The notes under the pieces: generated by a model | What the model was told of the DNA's origin: nothing | Seen by the model: the letters and a program-made list of their open reading frames with translations, nothing else | The model's database searches: none | Shown: positions 35,188 to 44,198 of the stretch, piece after piece | Numbering within the stretch: position 1 is the first letter of the stretch | Layout of the letters: each line of letters opens with the position of its first letter | Translations under genes and position numbers: made by a program | Assembly: GCF_017876775.1 (NCBI RefSeq) | Contig: NZ_JAGIOP010000001.1 | Coordinates: forward strand, 868,001 to 932,000 | Reading direction: 5' to 3' | Length of the DNA: 64,000 bases | DNA from: Mycolicibacterium lutetiense | Lineage (GTDB): Bacteria; Actinomycetota; Actinomycetes; Mycobacteriales; Mycobacteriaceae

Positions 35188-35931
35188 ACCAATACAAACG
35201 AAGGCCTGCCTCCCAAAGGTGGATCCTGGCTGGTGGAGGTCAACAAGGGCACCGACCTTTCGAACGGGCGGGGCTTGGTCCCTGTCGATGTGCCTGGAGG
35301 CAAGGACTCATGGAGGCCATGGGAATCGGCTCCGGCCCCGCTACCGAACGACCCGAACCATCGGGCAGTGCGCCCGGTAGCGTTCCCTCGCAGATCAGCG
35401 GATTCGAGGCAGATGACGGCAATGTGTACATCGCCGCCGATACCTTTGACCGCAACCAGGGTGTCACCATGTATCAGGTCGACGCTGATCAAGTTACGAA
35501 CCGCGATGCCTGGCAGCCGTGGACTGGGCAGGACTGGGGTCAACCGGGCGATGTTGCCACCACGCCAATAAGTCCTGACCGATACGGCGAGTTGAGCTTC
35601 CGTGAAGTTGACGGACGGCCGGTTCTATCGGGATTCAATGGCAGTACGGGCAATGTCGAAGTGTTGGTCGGAGCTGGTGATGACCCGACTCAGATTTTCA
35701 CCGACTCAGCCAAGACCGTCGTGGCTCAGGGCGGCCATTGGGGCGAGCCTGGCAAGGTTCCTCAGAACTATGGCGGTTACATATTGCCCGGCGCCACGCT
35801 AGACAATATGGATATTCTGGTAAGCCAATGGAACACCGACACCGGCAGCCCGTACACCGTCGGGCAGTTCCGAGTAAACCCGAATGACTGACCGTTGATA
35901 ACGTTGCCCACATTGATTCCGATAGGACAGC

Positions 35932-36435
35932 ATGATCGCTAAGTCGTTTACGGCAGGTGCGGGCGTACTTGTTGTTGCTGTGGTGAGTGCCTGCAGTGCC
36001 CACGCGGACCCGCCCAAGTTTCCCGATATTGGAAGCTACGAACCGGTCGACGTCAGTGACTATGCGCTAGATGCTTCAACGCCCGGGATGCCAGCGATAC
36101 AGGTGTACTTCGAGACCCCAGATGGTGTTATCTGCAACTTTCTCTCCGGGCAAGCGCAGTGCACTGGCAACAATTTGCCCGGTCTCCCCCCGGCGTCTCC
36201 GACTTCGAAAGGTGCGCCACGAGTCAATTGGATTGGAACTTCTTCGGGATTGAAGCCCGTTGTTCCGTCGGACGACCGCTCCGTTGGTGTCAACACCCTT
36301 CCTGCGATGCATTCGATCACGGTTGATGGAGTGATCTGCGGGGTGGACGGTTCAGAAACTACGGCGTGTAGAGATCGGCAGGGTCGCGGTTTTATCCTGT
36401 CGCCGTCGTGGTCGGGGTGGCTGCCAAAGGTATGA
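35932..36435 (+). CDS. Small secreted protein or lipoprotein, unknown function
   Basis: This 167-residue protein has an N-terminal signal sequence (MIAKSFTAGAGVLVVAVVSA) and a possible lipobox VSAC with Cys21, so it is probably exported and perhaps lipid-anchored. The mature part has paired cysteines (ICNFLSGQAQC and ICGVDGSETTAC) likely to form disulfides. Similar small cell-wall proteins are frequent in mycobacteria. It follows the broken ESX/DUF4185 locus and may belong with it. Base composition looks less GC-rich than the catabolic genes on either side. Confidence 0.78.
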   Translation: MIAKSFTAGAGVLVVAVVSACSAHADPPKFPDIGSYEPVDVSDYALDASTPGMPAIQVYFETPDGVICNFLSGQAQCTGNNLPGLPPASPTSKGAPRVNWIGTSSGLKPVVPSDDRSVGVNTLPAMHSITVDGVICGVDGSETTACRDRQGRGFILSPSWSGWLPKV

Positions 36436-36673
36436 GGAGTCAAGGTCTGCGAGACGTAGCCATTGCTCACACCGATTGCGCAGGCTGCCGAGGAACCTCA
36501 ATCGCCATTGGACTTGAGTTACGCCGTCATTGTCGCGAAATGCCTTGATCGCTGGCGTCCACGCGGTGAACGTCGATAATCTTTCGGCGATGAGCGACTC
36601 CGCGCTTGAAGCGGCCGCAAACGGCGGCGGGCTGGCCCCACTCGATTAAGCACTCTGGTCATCTCGCCAATCT
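36436..36673. other. Intergenic stretch without a recognisable gene
   Basis: These 238 bases lie between the secreted protein and the regulon operators. A short frame (LIAGVHAVNVDNLSAMSDSA and on to LAPLD) ends near 36648 but has no start context or recognisable family. It may be a gene remnant. I see no tRNA, repeat or hairpin of note. Confidence 0.5.
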
Positions 36674-36710
36674 GAGAATGATGTTCTCCGATTCGGAAAA
36701 TATCAGTATC
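36674..36710. promoter_or_regulatory. Two regulon sites in tandem before the hydrolase-SDR operon
   Basis: Site A at 36674-36688 is GAGAAT-GAT-GTTCTC, one mismatch from the palindrome. Site B at 36696-36710 is GAAAAT-ATC-AGTATC and shares its flank ATTCGG and spacer with the perfect site at 21.4 kb. Centre-to-centre spacing is 22 bp, two helical turns. Site B ends just before the hydrolase start codon, a position suited to repression. Confidence 0.72.
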
Positions 36711-36712
36711 GT

Positions 36713-37543
36713 GTGGCCGTGGACTTCGCACGCAGAACGATCGTCGTCGACGGTCTGACCACCAGCTACCTCGAAGCCGGATCCGGGGACCCCGTCGTGC
36801 TGCTGCACGGCGGTGAGTTCGGCGCCGGCGCCGAACTGGGTTGGGAGCGCGCCATCGGCGACCTGGCCGGCCACTACCGGGTGCTGGCACCGGACATGCT
36901 GGGCTTCGGCGAGAGTGCCAAGGTCCTCGATTTCAACGACGGCCGCGGCATGCGGATCCGGCACATCGCCGCGTTCTGCGCCGAACTCGGCATCGCTGAA
37001 GCGCATTTCGTCGGCAACTCGATGGGGGCGATCAACCTGCTCGTCGACGCCACCTCGGATGCCCCGCGGCTCCCGGTGCGATCGCTCACCGCGATCTGCG
37101 GGGGAGGGGAGATCCAGCGCAACGAACATTCGGCGGCGTTGTACGACTACGACGCCACCATCGACGGGATGCGACGCATCGTCACCGCACTGTTTGCCGA
37201 TCCGGCCTATCCGGACGACGAGGCATATGTGCAACGGCGGTACGAGTCGAGCATCGCGCCGGGGGCTTGGGAAACCTTGGCCGCGGCCCGGTTTCGGCGG
37301 CCCGGCCTGGAGGCGCCGGCGATGCCGTCGTCGCAGCGGGCATATGACCGCATCGGTGTGCCGTCCATGATCGTCGAGGGCGATCGTGACAAGCTGCTGC
37401 CGTCCGGTTGGGCCGCCGAGATCGCCGGTCAGATCGGCGATGCCCGCAGTGCGGTGATCGCCGGCGCGGGGCACTGCCCGCAGATCGAACAGCCCGCCGC
37501 GCTCATCGCGGTGCTGCTGGAATTCCTGAAAGAGGTGCGATGA
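36713..37543 (+). CDS. Alpha/beta hydrolase (meta-cleavage hydrolase type)
   Basis: This 276-residue alpha/beta hydrolase has an oxyanion motif LLHGGEFGAGAELGWE, the nucleophile elbow GNSMGA, and a C-terminal catalytic His in GAGHCPQIEQP. The DMLGFGESAK segment and GNSMGA elbow are typical of meta-cleavage product hydrolases such as MhpC and HsaD. It is a second candidate for ring-fission product hydrolysis in this window. It begins right behind two regulon operators (GTG start; GTG 36719 is an alternative) and overlaps the next SDR by four bases. Confidence 0.88.
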   Translation: MAVDFARRTIVVDGLTTSYLEAGSGDPVVLLHGGEFGAGAELGWERAIGDLAGHYRVLAPDMLGFGESAKVLDFNDGRGMRIRHIAAFCAELGIAEAHFVGNSMGAINLLVDATSDAPRLPVRSLTAICGGGEIQRNEHSAALYDYDATIDGMRRIVTALFADPAYPDDEAYVQRRYESSIAPGAWETLAAARFRRPGLEAPAMPSSQRAYDRIGVPSMIVEGDRDKLLPSGWAAEIAGQIGDARSAVIAGAGHCPQIEQPAALIAVLLEFLKEVR

Positions 37544-38355
37544 GTAACGAACTGGCCGGAAAAGTTGCCGTAGTGACCGGCGGTGCGTCGGGCCTCGGCG
37601 AAGGGTTGGTGCGCCGGTTCGCCGCCGAGGGCGCCAAGGTGATGATCGGCGACGTCGACGAGCAGGGCGGCAAGGCGCTGGCCGACGAGCTCGGCGAGAA
37701 TGCGCGGTTCCTGCTCACCGATGTCAGCGACGTCGAGCAGGTCGGGCAACTGGTGTCGACTGCGGTGGCGACCTACGGCGGCCTGGACGTCATGGTCAAC
37801 AACGCCGGGGTCTCGGGCCGAATGCACCGTCGCTTCCTCGAAGACGATCTGGCCGATTTCGACACCGTGATGCGGGTCAACGTCCGTGCGGTGATGGCCG
37901 GCACCCGCGATGCCGCGCGGTACATGGCCGAGCACGGCGGCGGTTCGATTCTCAACCTGACCTCGATCGGTGGCATGCAAGCCGGTGGTGGAGTGATGAC
38001 CTACCGCGCTTCCAAGGCCGCGGTCATCCAGTTCACCAAGTCCGCGGCGATCGAGTTGGCCCACTACGAGATCCGCGTCAATGCCATCGCGCCGGGCAAT
38101 ATCCGCACCGCGATCGTGGCCAAGTCGGCGTCGCCTGAGGAGCGCGAGCGCATCGAGGAGTTCGAGGCCGGGATCCGGGCCCAGATGCAGGCCGACCGCC
38201 CGCTCAAGCGGGAGGGCACGGTCGAGGACGTGGCCGAGGCGGCGCTCTACTTCGCCACGGACCGCTCGCGGTATGTGACCGGAACCGTGCTGCCGATCGA
38301 CGGGGGCACGGTCGCAGGCAAGGTGATCGTCCGCAAGTCCAAGCCGCAGTCTTGA
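37540..38355 (+). CDS. SDR-family oxidoreductase
   Basis: This 271-residue SDR has cofactor loop TGGASGLG near residues 13-20, NNAGVSGR, and the catalytic YRASKAA. GDVDEQGG in the second strand suggests NAD as cofactor. The C-terminal TGTVLPIDGGTVAGKVIVRK is extended relative to the core. It is coupled by ATGA to the upstream hydrolase and is followed by a hairpin, so it ends a two-gene operon. Confidence 0.9.
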   Translation: MSNELAGKVAVVTGGASGLGEGLVRRFAAEGAKVMIGDVDEQGGKALADELGENARFLLTDVSDVEQVGQLVSTAVATYGGLDVMVNNAGVSGRMHRRFLEDDLADFDTVMRVNVRAVMAGTRDAARYMAEHGGGSILNLTSIGGMQAGGGVMTYRASKAAVIQFTKSAAIELAHYEIRVNAIAPGNIRTAIVAKSASPEERERIEEFEAGIRAQMQADRPLKREGTVEDVAEAALYFATDRSRYVTGTVLPIDGGTVAGKVIVRKSKPQS

Positions 38356-38358
38356 CGG

Positions 38359-38419
38359 GTTGAGATTGCGCTCAGGGTCGTGACCTGCGCAGAACCGCGA
38401 CCGTGGCCGCAATCTCAAC
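38359..38419. terminator. Long hairpin after the hydrolase-SDR operon
   Basis: GTTGAGATTGCG and CGCAATCTCAAC form a perfect 12-bp outer stem. GTCG and CGAC inside can extend the pairing imperfectly. It begins four bases after the SDR stop and has no U tract. Long GC-rich hairpins of this kind act as terminators in mycobacteria. Confidence 0.65.
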
Positions 38420-38477
38420 GCCGGTCTGGACCGAGCGTCAGGTGTGATCCTGCGACTTCGACTTGCGTGTGGGCGAT

Positions 38478-38499
38478 TTAAATCAACTGCTTGACTTAA
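38478..38499. promoter_or_regulatory. Probable autoregulatory operator of the P450-cluster TetR
   Basis: TTAAATCAA-CTGC-TTGACTTAA is an inverted repeat matching at eight of nine pairs. It lies 15 bases before the TetR start. Its sequence is unrelated to the GAGAAT palindrome, so it marks a second control circuit for the TetR-ferredoxin-P450 operon. Confidence 0.65.
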
Positions 38500-38513
38500 T
38501 TACAGGAGGGGCG

Positions 38514-39191
38514 TTGACTGTAACGGTGACAGCAGCCAATCGGAGCGCCCGCGCCGACCGGGCCAGCAGTACCCAGGAGGCGATCCTGAAGGCGGCCGAG
38601 CGCCTCTACGCCGAGCACGGCGTGTTCGCGGTGTCCAACCGCCAGGTGAGCGAGGCCGCCGGCCAGGGCAACAACGCCGCCGTGGGCTACCACTTCGGCA
38701 CCAAGACCGATCTGGTCCGTGCGATCGAGCACAAGCACCGCGGTCCGATCGAGTACCTACGTGAGCAGATGGTTGCCGATACCGGCAACTCGGCCGAGCT
38801 GCGGGACTGGGTTGCCTGCCTGGTGCAGCCGCTCACCGATCACCTTGCAGCACTGGGAAACCCGACCTGGTACGCGCGATTCGCCGCGCAGGTGATGACC
38901 GATCCGGCCTACCACGGCATCGTGGTCCGCGACGCCTTGAGTTCGCAGTCCCTGGTGCAGGTCGTCGACGGGATGAACAACTGCCTGCCGGACCTGCCCG
39001 ACGAGATCCGCGCCGAACGCAACATCATGGCGCGCAACCTGTTGATGCACAGCTGCGCCGACCGTGAACGGGCGATGGCCGAAGGCGGCAAGGTGCCCCG
39101 GACATCCTGGCAGGGCGCAGCATCGGGACTGATCGACGCGATCGTCGGCCTGTGGCTGGCGCCGGTTACCCAGGAAAGCGACATCCTATGA
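38514..39191 (+). CDS. TetR-family transcriptional regulator
   Basis: This TetR regulator of about 225 residues has its helix-turn-helix at about 38-65 (VSNRQVSEAAGQGNNAAVGY, then HFGTKTDLV). The TTG start is supported by ACAGGAGGGGCG directly before it; a GTG at 38523 is possible. It overlaps the ferredoxin gene by four bases and heads the ferredoxin-P450-amidohydrolase operon, so it probably represses that operon through the adjacent palindrome. Confidence 0.9.
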   Translation: MTVTVTAANRSARADRASSTQEAILKAAERLYAEHGVFAVSNRQVSEAAGQGNNAAVGYHFGTKTDLVRAIEHKHRGPIEYLREQMVADTGNSAELRDWVACLVQPLTDHLAALGNPTWYARFAAQVMTDPAYHGIVVRDALSSQSLVQVVDGMNNCLPDLPDEIRAERNIMARNLLMHSCADRERAMAEGGKVPRTSWQGAASGLIDAIVGLWLAPVTQESDIL

Positions 39192-39382
39192 AAGTCACTG
39201 TCGACCAGGACAAGTGCGTCTCGTCGGGGCAATGCGTGCTCAACGCCGGCGAGGTATTCGACCAGCGCGACGAAGACGGCGTCGTCATCCTGCTGGAACC
39301 CACCCCCGGACCGGACAACATCGACAATGCCCGCCGCGCTGCAGCGGCCTGCCCAGCCCTAGCCATCAACATCGAGGAATGA
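39188..39382 (+). CDS. 3Fe-4S ferredoxin
   Basis: This 64-residue ferredoxin is of the type that partners actinobacterial P450s. Its first two cysteines lie in DKCVSSGQCVL and the third in AACPALAI. The spacing lacks the fourth ligand, so a 3Fe-4S cluster is expected. Translation is coupled to the TetR gene, and the P450 starts two bases downstream. It should be the direct electron donor of that P450. Confidence 0.93.
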   Translation: MKVTVDQDKCVSSGQCVLNAGEVFDQRDEDGVVILLEPTPGPDNIDNARRAAAACPALAINIEE

Positions 39383-39383
39383 C

Positions 39384-40613
39384 GTGTCTGAAACCCTTGC
39401 GGACTCCGTGACCACCACCGATATCCCCGACTACCCGATGGAACGGGACGTGCGGTGCCCGTTCGCGCCGCCGCCGCAGATGCTCGGAGGGGCAAAAGGT
39501 CTTTCCCGGGTGAAGATCTGGGATGGCAGCACACCGTGGCTGATCACCGGGCACGACGAGGCGCGCACTCTGTTCGCCGACGCACGGATCAGCGTCGACG
39601 ACCGTAAGTCAGGCTTTCCGCACTGGAACGAGCACATGCTCTCCACCGTCGACAAGCGGCCGCGCTCGGTGTTCACTGCCGACGCCGAGGAGCACACCCG
39701 GTTCCGGCGCATGCTGTCCAAGCCCTTTACGTTCAAGCGTGTCGAGGGCCTGCGGCCGGCCATCCAGAAGGTCACCGACGAGTGCATCGACAAGATCCTG
39801 GCCGGACCGAAGCCGGCCGATATGGTCGCCGAACTCGCGTTGCCGGTACCCACCGTGGTGATCAGCGAAATGCTCGGCGTGCCTTACGAAGACCACGAGT
39901 TCTTCCAGGAGCACGCCAATGCCGGCCTGGCCCGCTACGCCGCCGCGGACGCCATGCAGATGGGCGCGATGAGCCTGCACCAGTATCTGATCGATCTGAT
40001 CGAGAAGAAGCAGGCCGATCCCGCCGAGGACGCGGTGTCCGATCTGGCGGAGCGGGTGACGGCCGGCGAGATCAGCGTCAAGGAGGCTGCGCAGCTCGGT
40101 ACCGGTCTGCTGATCGCCGGGCATGAGACGACGGCCAACGTGATCGGGATCGGCATCCTGGCGCTGCTGGAGAACCCGGAGCAAGCGGACTTCCTTCGCA
40201 ACACCGATGATCCGAAGGTGATCGCCAATGCGTGCGAAGAGTTGATGCGCTATCTGTCGATCATCCAGAATGGCCAGCGCCGCATCGCCGTCGAGGACAT
40301 CGAGATCAGCGGCGAGACAATCAAGGCCGGCGAAGGTGTGATCATCGATCTGGCTCCGGCCAACTGGGATGCCAAGGCCTACCCGGAGCCCGACAAATTG
40401 GACCTCGGCCGGGATGCCGGACAGCAGTTGGGCTTCGGCTACGGCCGCCACCAATGCGTCGGGCAGCAGCTGGCCCGCGCTGAACTGCAGATCGTGTTCC
40501 ACACCCTGCTGCGTCGCATCCCGACGATGAAGCTGGCCATCCCGTTCGACGAGGTGCCGTTCAAACACGACCGCCTCGCCTACGGCGTCTACGAACTTCC
40601 CGTGACCTGGTAA
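39384..40613 (+). CDS. Cytochrome P450
   Basis: This 409-residue class I P450 has the I-helix motif AGHETT at 245-250, ExxR Glu286-Arg289, and the heme-ligand Cys358 in FGYGRHQCVG. The overall pattern (GLLIAGHETTANVIG, NGQRRIA) is like CYP105-type and related actinobacterial oxidases. With the 3Fe-4S ferredoxin before it and an amidohydrolase after it, it belongs to a second oxidation module in the window, separate from the GAGAAT regulon. The substrate is unknown. Confidence 0.93.
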   Translation: MSETLADSVTTTDIPDYPMERDVRCPFAPPPQMLGGAKGLSRVKIWDGSTPWLITGHDEARTLFADARISVDDRKSGFPHWNEHMLSTVDKRPRSVFTADAEEHTRFRRMLSKPFTFKRVEGLRPAIQKVTDECIDKILAGPKPADMVAELALPVPTVVISEMLGVPYEDHEFFQEHANAGLARYAAADAMQMGAMSLHQYLIDLIEKKQADPAEDAVSDLAERVTAGEISVKEAAQLGTGLLIAGHETTANVIGIGILALLENPEQADFLRNTDDPKVIANACEELMRYLSIIQNGQRRIAVEDIEISGETIKAGEGVIIDLAPANWDAKAYPEPDKLDLGRDAGQQLGFGYGRHQCVGQQLARAELQIVFHTLLRRIPTMKLAIPFDEVPFKHDRLAYGVYELPVTW

Positions 40614-40640
40614 CCGACAGCCTTGATTGGAGTACCACAG

Positions 40641-41810
40641 ATGACTGCTTCGACGACTCTCTATCCGCCGGAAGGCTTCGGTGCACCGAAGAATCGCCGC
40701 GGCCATGCGACGGAGGGTGGCCTCGCAGGTTTTCCGGCAGGCACCGTGATCTTCTCGGCCGACAACCACATTTCGGTGGCCGACGACATCTTCTACGACC
40801 GTTTCCCCGACGACCTCAAGGGCGCCGCGCCGCGCATCTGGTACGAGGACGGCGCCTACATGGTCGGCATGAAGGGCAAGGCCTGGACCGGAGGTGATTT
40901 CGGTCGCGTGCTCATGCAGTACGACGATCTCGCCGGTGCGGCCACGAACAACATTGCGGCCCGCATCCGCGAGCTCAAAGAGGATGGCATCGACAAGGAA
41001 CTCGCCTTCCCCAACGCCGTGCTCGCACTGTTCCACTACCCCGACAAGGGGATCCGTGAGCGGGTGTTCCGCATCTACAACGAGGTGATGGCCGAACTCC
41101 AGGCGAACAGCAACGGCCACTTCTACGGTGTCGGGTTGATCAACTGGTGGGACCCCAAGGGCTGCCGTAGCACCCTCGAGCAGCTGAAGTCGCTGGGCCT
41201 CAAGACGTTCCTGCTCCCACTGAATCCGGGCAAGGACGACGAGGGCAACATCTACGACTACGGCAGCACCGAGATGGACGCGGTCTGGGACGAGATCGAG
41301 GCCGCCGGCCTACCGGTCAGCCACCACATCGGCGAGACGCCGCCCAAGACCCCGTGCCAGAACAACAGCGTCGTGGTCGGCATGATGGTCAACGTCGACT
41401 CGTTCCGCGAGCAGTTCGCCAAGTACGTCTTCTCCGGCATCCTCGATCGGCATCCGAGCCTCAAGATCGGCTGGTTCGAAGGCGGAATCGCCTGGGTTCC
41501 CACCGCATTGCAGGATGCCGAGCACATGTTGGCCTCGTACCGGCACATGTTCAACCATGAACTGCAGCACCCGGTCCGGCACTACTGGGACCAACACATG
41601 AGTGCGTCGTTCATGGTCGACCCACTGGGGTTGCGGTTGATCGACCAGATCGGTGTCGACAACGTGATGTGGTCGAGCGACTACCCACACAACGAATCCA
41701 CCTTCGGCTATTCGGAGAAGTCGCTGGCCACAGTCGTCGAGGCGGTCGGCCCCGAGAACGCCGTCAAGATCGTGTCGACCAATATTCAGAAGTTCCTGGG
41801 GCTGCCATGA
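40641..41810 (+). CDS. Amidohydrolase family 2 (ACMSD-like TIM-barrel)
   Basis: This 389-residue amidohydrolase-2 protein is of the group that includes 2-amino-3-carboxymuconate semialdehyde and other decarboxylases. The N-terminal metal motif is SADNHIS (Asp41, His43), the middle histidines are in VSHHIGE, and the terminal WSSDYPHNES holds the acid. Such proteins often hydrolyse or decarboxylate ring products. The ATG at 40641 follows TTGGAG by about ten bases. Its stop overlaps the start of the M24 protein gene. Confidence 0.88.
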   Translation: MTASTTLYPPEGFGAPKNRRGHATEGGLAGFPAGTVIFSADNHISVADDIFYDRFPDDLKGAAPRIWYEDGAYMVGMKGKAWTGGDFGRVLMQYDDLAGAATNNIAARIRELKEDGIDKELAFPNAVLALFHYPDKGIRERVFRIYNEVMAELQANSNGHFYGVGLINWWDPKGCRSTLEQLKSLGLKTFLLPLNPGKDDEGNIYDYGSTEMDAVWDEIEAAGLPVSHHIGETPPKTPCQNNSVVVGMMVNVDSFREQFAKYVFSGILDRHPSLKIGWFEGGIAWVPTALQDAEHMLASYRHMFNHELQHPVRHYWDQHMSASFMVDPLGLRLIDQIGVDNVMWSSDYPHNESTFGYSEKSLATVVEAVGPENAVKIVSTNIQKFLGLP

Positions 41811-43075
41811 CGAGTTCGACGCTCACCGGCGTCACTCAGATCGCCCGGTCCGGGTACACGCCGTTCGATATTCCCGACGAGCCTGACCTTGCCCGGATGC
41901 GTCGAGAGGTCGGGGTGCGTCTGCACGCTGCGATGGCCGACCAGGGTGTGGACGCGCTCGTGCTACTCGGCAATTCCAACGTCATGTACGCCACCGGCAT
42001 CGCCTGGCCGCTGGCCGATGCGGGACTGTCGCACGTCGAGCGGCCGGTCGCGGTCGTGCTGGCCGACGACGAACACCCGCACCTGTTTCTGCCGTTCCGT
42101 GAGGGTGCGGCCATGGAGTCAGATCTGCCCGATGACCACCTGCATGGGCCGGTCTATCTCGAATTCGACGAGGGCGTAGCGGAGTTCGCGAAGATCCTGG
42201 CCAAGCTGGTGCCCGCAGGTGCAACGATCGCGACCGACGAGTTGAGCGGGGCGATGCGGCTGGCCGGCAGTGCCCTGTTCCCCAACGCACCGGTGGACGC
42301 TGCTGCGGTGATCGGTGCGGCGAAACTCGTCAAGACGATCGACCAGATCGCCTGCGTCCGACGGGCTTGTCAGATCACCGAACAGGCCATCGCCGAGATC
42401 CAGAAGTCCCTGGCCCCCGGGGTGCGGCAGATCGACCTTTCTGCCGAATTCGTGCGCCGCACTTTCGAACTCGGTGCCACGACCAACATGTTCGACTCGA
42501 TCTGGCAGGTCATGCCCGCATCGAAGGCGGAGGGCGCCTGGACCACCACCGGCGATCTCGCACTGCCGCTGCTGACCACCGAGCGTGAATTGCAGCGCGG
42601 CGATGTGCTGTGGACCGACGTGTCCATCGCCTACCACGGCTACTGTTCCGATCACGGGCGTACCTGGATCGTCGGTCAGGACCCGACGGCGGCCCAACAG
42701 AAGCAATTCGACAAATGGAGTGGCGTCGTCGACGCAGTGCTCTCGGTGACCAAGGCCGGTGCCACGTGTGGTGACCTCGGCCGGGCGGCGACCGCGGCCG
42801 GCGGCGGTCAGAAGCCGTGGCTTCCGCACTTCTACCTGGGACACGGCATCGGCACCAGCGCAGCTGAAATGCCGATGATCGGCACGGATCTCGGCCAGGA
42901 GTGGGACGACAACTTCGTCTTTCCGGAAGGCATGCTGCTGGTGTTCGAGCCGGTGGTCTGGGAGGACGGCACCGGTGGCTATCGCGGCGAGGAGATCGTG
43001 GTGGTCACCGAGGGCGGATGGATGCCGCTGACCGCATATCCGTACGACCCCTATGAGGTGTCCCGTGGGAACTGA
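41807..43075 (+). CDS. M24-family (creatinase/prolidase-fold) metallohydrolase
   Basis: This 422-residue pita-bread-fold protein keeps all five metal-binding positions of the M24 family: Asp271 (WTDVS), Asp282 (SDHGRTW), His346 (GHGIGT), Glu381 (VFEPV) and Glu396 (RGEEIVV). The N-terminal domain is of creatinase type. Beyond aminopeptidase P, the family includes creatinase, ectoine hydrolase and the DMSP lyase DddP, so a C-N or C-C cleaving role on a pathway metabolite is possible. It is co-translated with a degenerate M24 homologue, suggesting a heteromer. Confidence 0.88.
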   Translation: MTSSTLTGVTQIARSGYTPFDIPDEPDLARMRREVGVRLHAAMADQGVDALVLLGNSNVMYATGIAWPLADAGLSHVERPVAVVLADDEHPHLFLPFREGAAMESDLPDDHLHGPVYLEFDEGVAEFAKILAKLVPAGATIATDELSGAMRLAGSALFPNAPVDAAAVIGAAKLVKTIDQIACVRRACQITEQAIAEIQKSLAPGVRQIDLSAEFVRRTFELGATTNMFDSIWQVMPASKAEGAWTTTGDLALPLLTTERELQRGDVLWTDVSIAYHGYCSDHGRTWIVGQDPTAAQQKQFDKWSGVVDAVLSVTKAGATCGDLGRAATAAGGGQKPWLPHFYLGHGIGTSAAEMPMIGTDLGQEWDDNFVFPEGMLLVFEPVVWEDGTGGYRGEEIVVVTEGGWMPLTAYPYDPYEVSRGN

Positions 43076-44198
43076 AATCGAGGCGGACGGCCGGGCGCTG
43101 CGCGTCAGCCGGCGGGAGCGGGCCATTGCACAGATGGAGGCCCATGACCTCGATGCGCTCGTACTCGGAAGGCAGGCCAATGTGCGGTACATCTCCGGCG
43201 CCCCACAGCTGTGGGTGGTGGGTACCAGGCCTTTCGGGCCGATCTGCACGTTCGTCCGCGCCACCGGTGAGATCCACCTGAACAGCACCTGGGACGAGGG
43301 CATCCCCGAAGAGATTCCGCGCGAGAATCTGTACGGCTTCGCGTGGAACCCGATGACTCTGGTTGGTGTACTGCAGAACATCAACGGATCCGATTCGGCG
43401 TGGCGCATCGGAACCGATGCTCTGACACCGACCTTCGCCAAGCTGCTGCCGATGGCCTTCCCGAACGCGGAGCTGGTCGACGGTGAGCTGGCGATGCGGG
43501 CTGCGCGTCGAGTCAAGACCCCCGAGGAGATCTCGGCACTGCGACGCGCGTTGGCGGTCGCCGAAGCTGCCCTGGCCAAGGGCGTCGCCGAGCTGGCTCC
43601 GGGAACCACGGAGAAGAACCTTGTCGGGGCGATATTGGAGGCCGAAGCCGCCGGGGGAGTGAGCACCCCGGCTACGCAGGACGCCGCCTGGGTCACCTCG
43701 AAGGACCATCCCTGGCGTCGTGCCGAAGGCGACGGCCGGGTGCGCGGAGGCGACCTGGTGGCCCTGTCGGCGGGTGTGCTCGCAGACGGCTATGTCGCGG
43801 AGGTCGCGCGCACCGTATGCGTGGGTGAACCGACCGATGCGGTCCGATCGCTGTACCGACGACGGGATGCCCTGTGGGACAGGCTGCTTGAAGCCTGCCG
43901 ACCCGGTAATCCGACCAGTGCCTTGCTCGATGCGTACGACGAGGCCGGCGAACCGGTACCGGCGATGCCGGTGGCGCACGGGCTCGGGCTGGGATTCGAC
44001 CCGCCCGTGGTCTCCCCGAGCCTGCGGGCGACCGCCGAGGCCGACATCCTGGAGGCAGGCATGGTCCTGGCCGTGACCGGCTACGTCTGGGAGCAGGGCG
44101 TCGGGGCGGTATTCACCCGCGATGCCGTCGTTGTCGGTACCGACGGTCCCGACGTGCTCACCCAATCCCGATCAGACAGTGAGGCGGCACATGCCTGA
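43065..44198 (+). CDS. M24-fold protein lacking the metal ligands
   Basis: This 377-residue homologue of the preceding gene has a damaged metal site. The five ligand positions read Ser235, Glu246, His305, Thr338 and Asp353 in place of D, D, H, E, E. It is therefore unlikely to be an active metallopeptidase on its own. It overlaps the active M24 gene by 11 bases and may be its non-catalytic partner. The GTG start at 43065 is chosen; ATG 43053 is close and possible. The reading frame is intact, so this is not a simple pseudogene. Confidence 0.82.
   Translation: MGTEIEADGRALRVSRRERAIAQMEAHDLDALVLGRQANVRYISGAPQLWVVGTRPFGPICTFVRATGEIHLNSTWDEGIPEEIPRENLYGFAWNPMTLVGVLQNINGSDSAWRIGTDALTPTFAKLLPMAFPNAELVDGELAMRAARRVKTPEEISALRRALAVAEAALAKGVAELAPGTTEKNLVGAILEAEAAGGVSTPATQDAAWVTSKDHPWRRAEGDGRVRGGDLVALSAGVLADGYVAEVARTVCVGEPTDAVRSLYRRRDALWDRLLEACRPGNPTSALLDAYDEAGEPVPAMPVAHGLGLGFDPPVVSPSLRATAEADILEAGMVLAVTGYVWEQGVGAVFTRDAVVVGTDGPDVLTQSRSDSEAAHA

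Larger units (their letters stand above)
32793..35891 (+). pseudogene. DUF4185-type ESX-associated protein, disrupted by an IS and a frameshift
   Basis: The 5' part (32793-33730) encodes a helical ESX-like N-terminus (LRELLFLPPEIAELAKGTRD) and the start of a DUF4185 beta-propeller-like domain. The frame breaks at Thr-Asn in MMVVGTNT. Beyond the insertion it resumes exactly (aca aac gaa ggc, TNEGLPPKGGSWLVEV) and then shifts frame between about 35340 and 35370. The rest, from ISGFEADDGNVYIAADTFD to SQWNTDTGSPYTVGQF, reads in another frame and ends at 35891. It was probably a secreted cell-surface hydrolase-like protein. It is adjacent to its likely EspC partner and both are damaged. Confidence 0.85.

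Noticed and set aside
34359..35891. A long open frame running from inside the transposase into the DUF4185 remnant
   Set aside because: Its first part is an out-of-frame shadow of the transposase. Only the part after about 35350 is real DUF4185 coding sequence.
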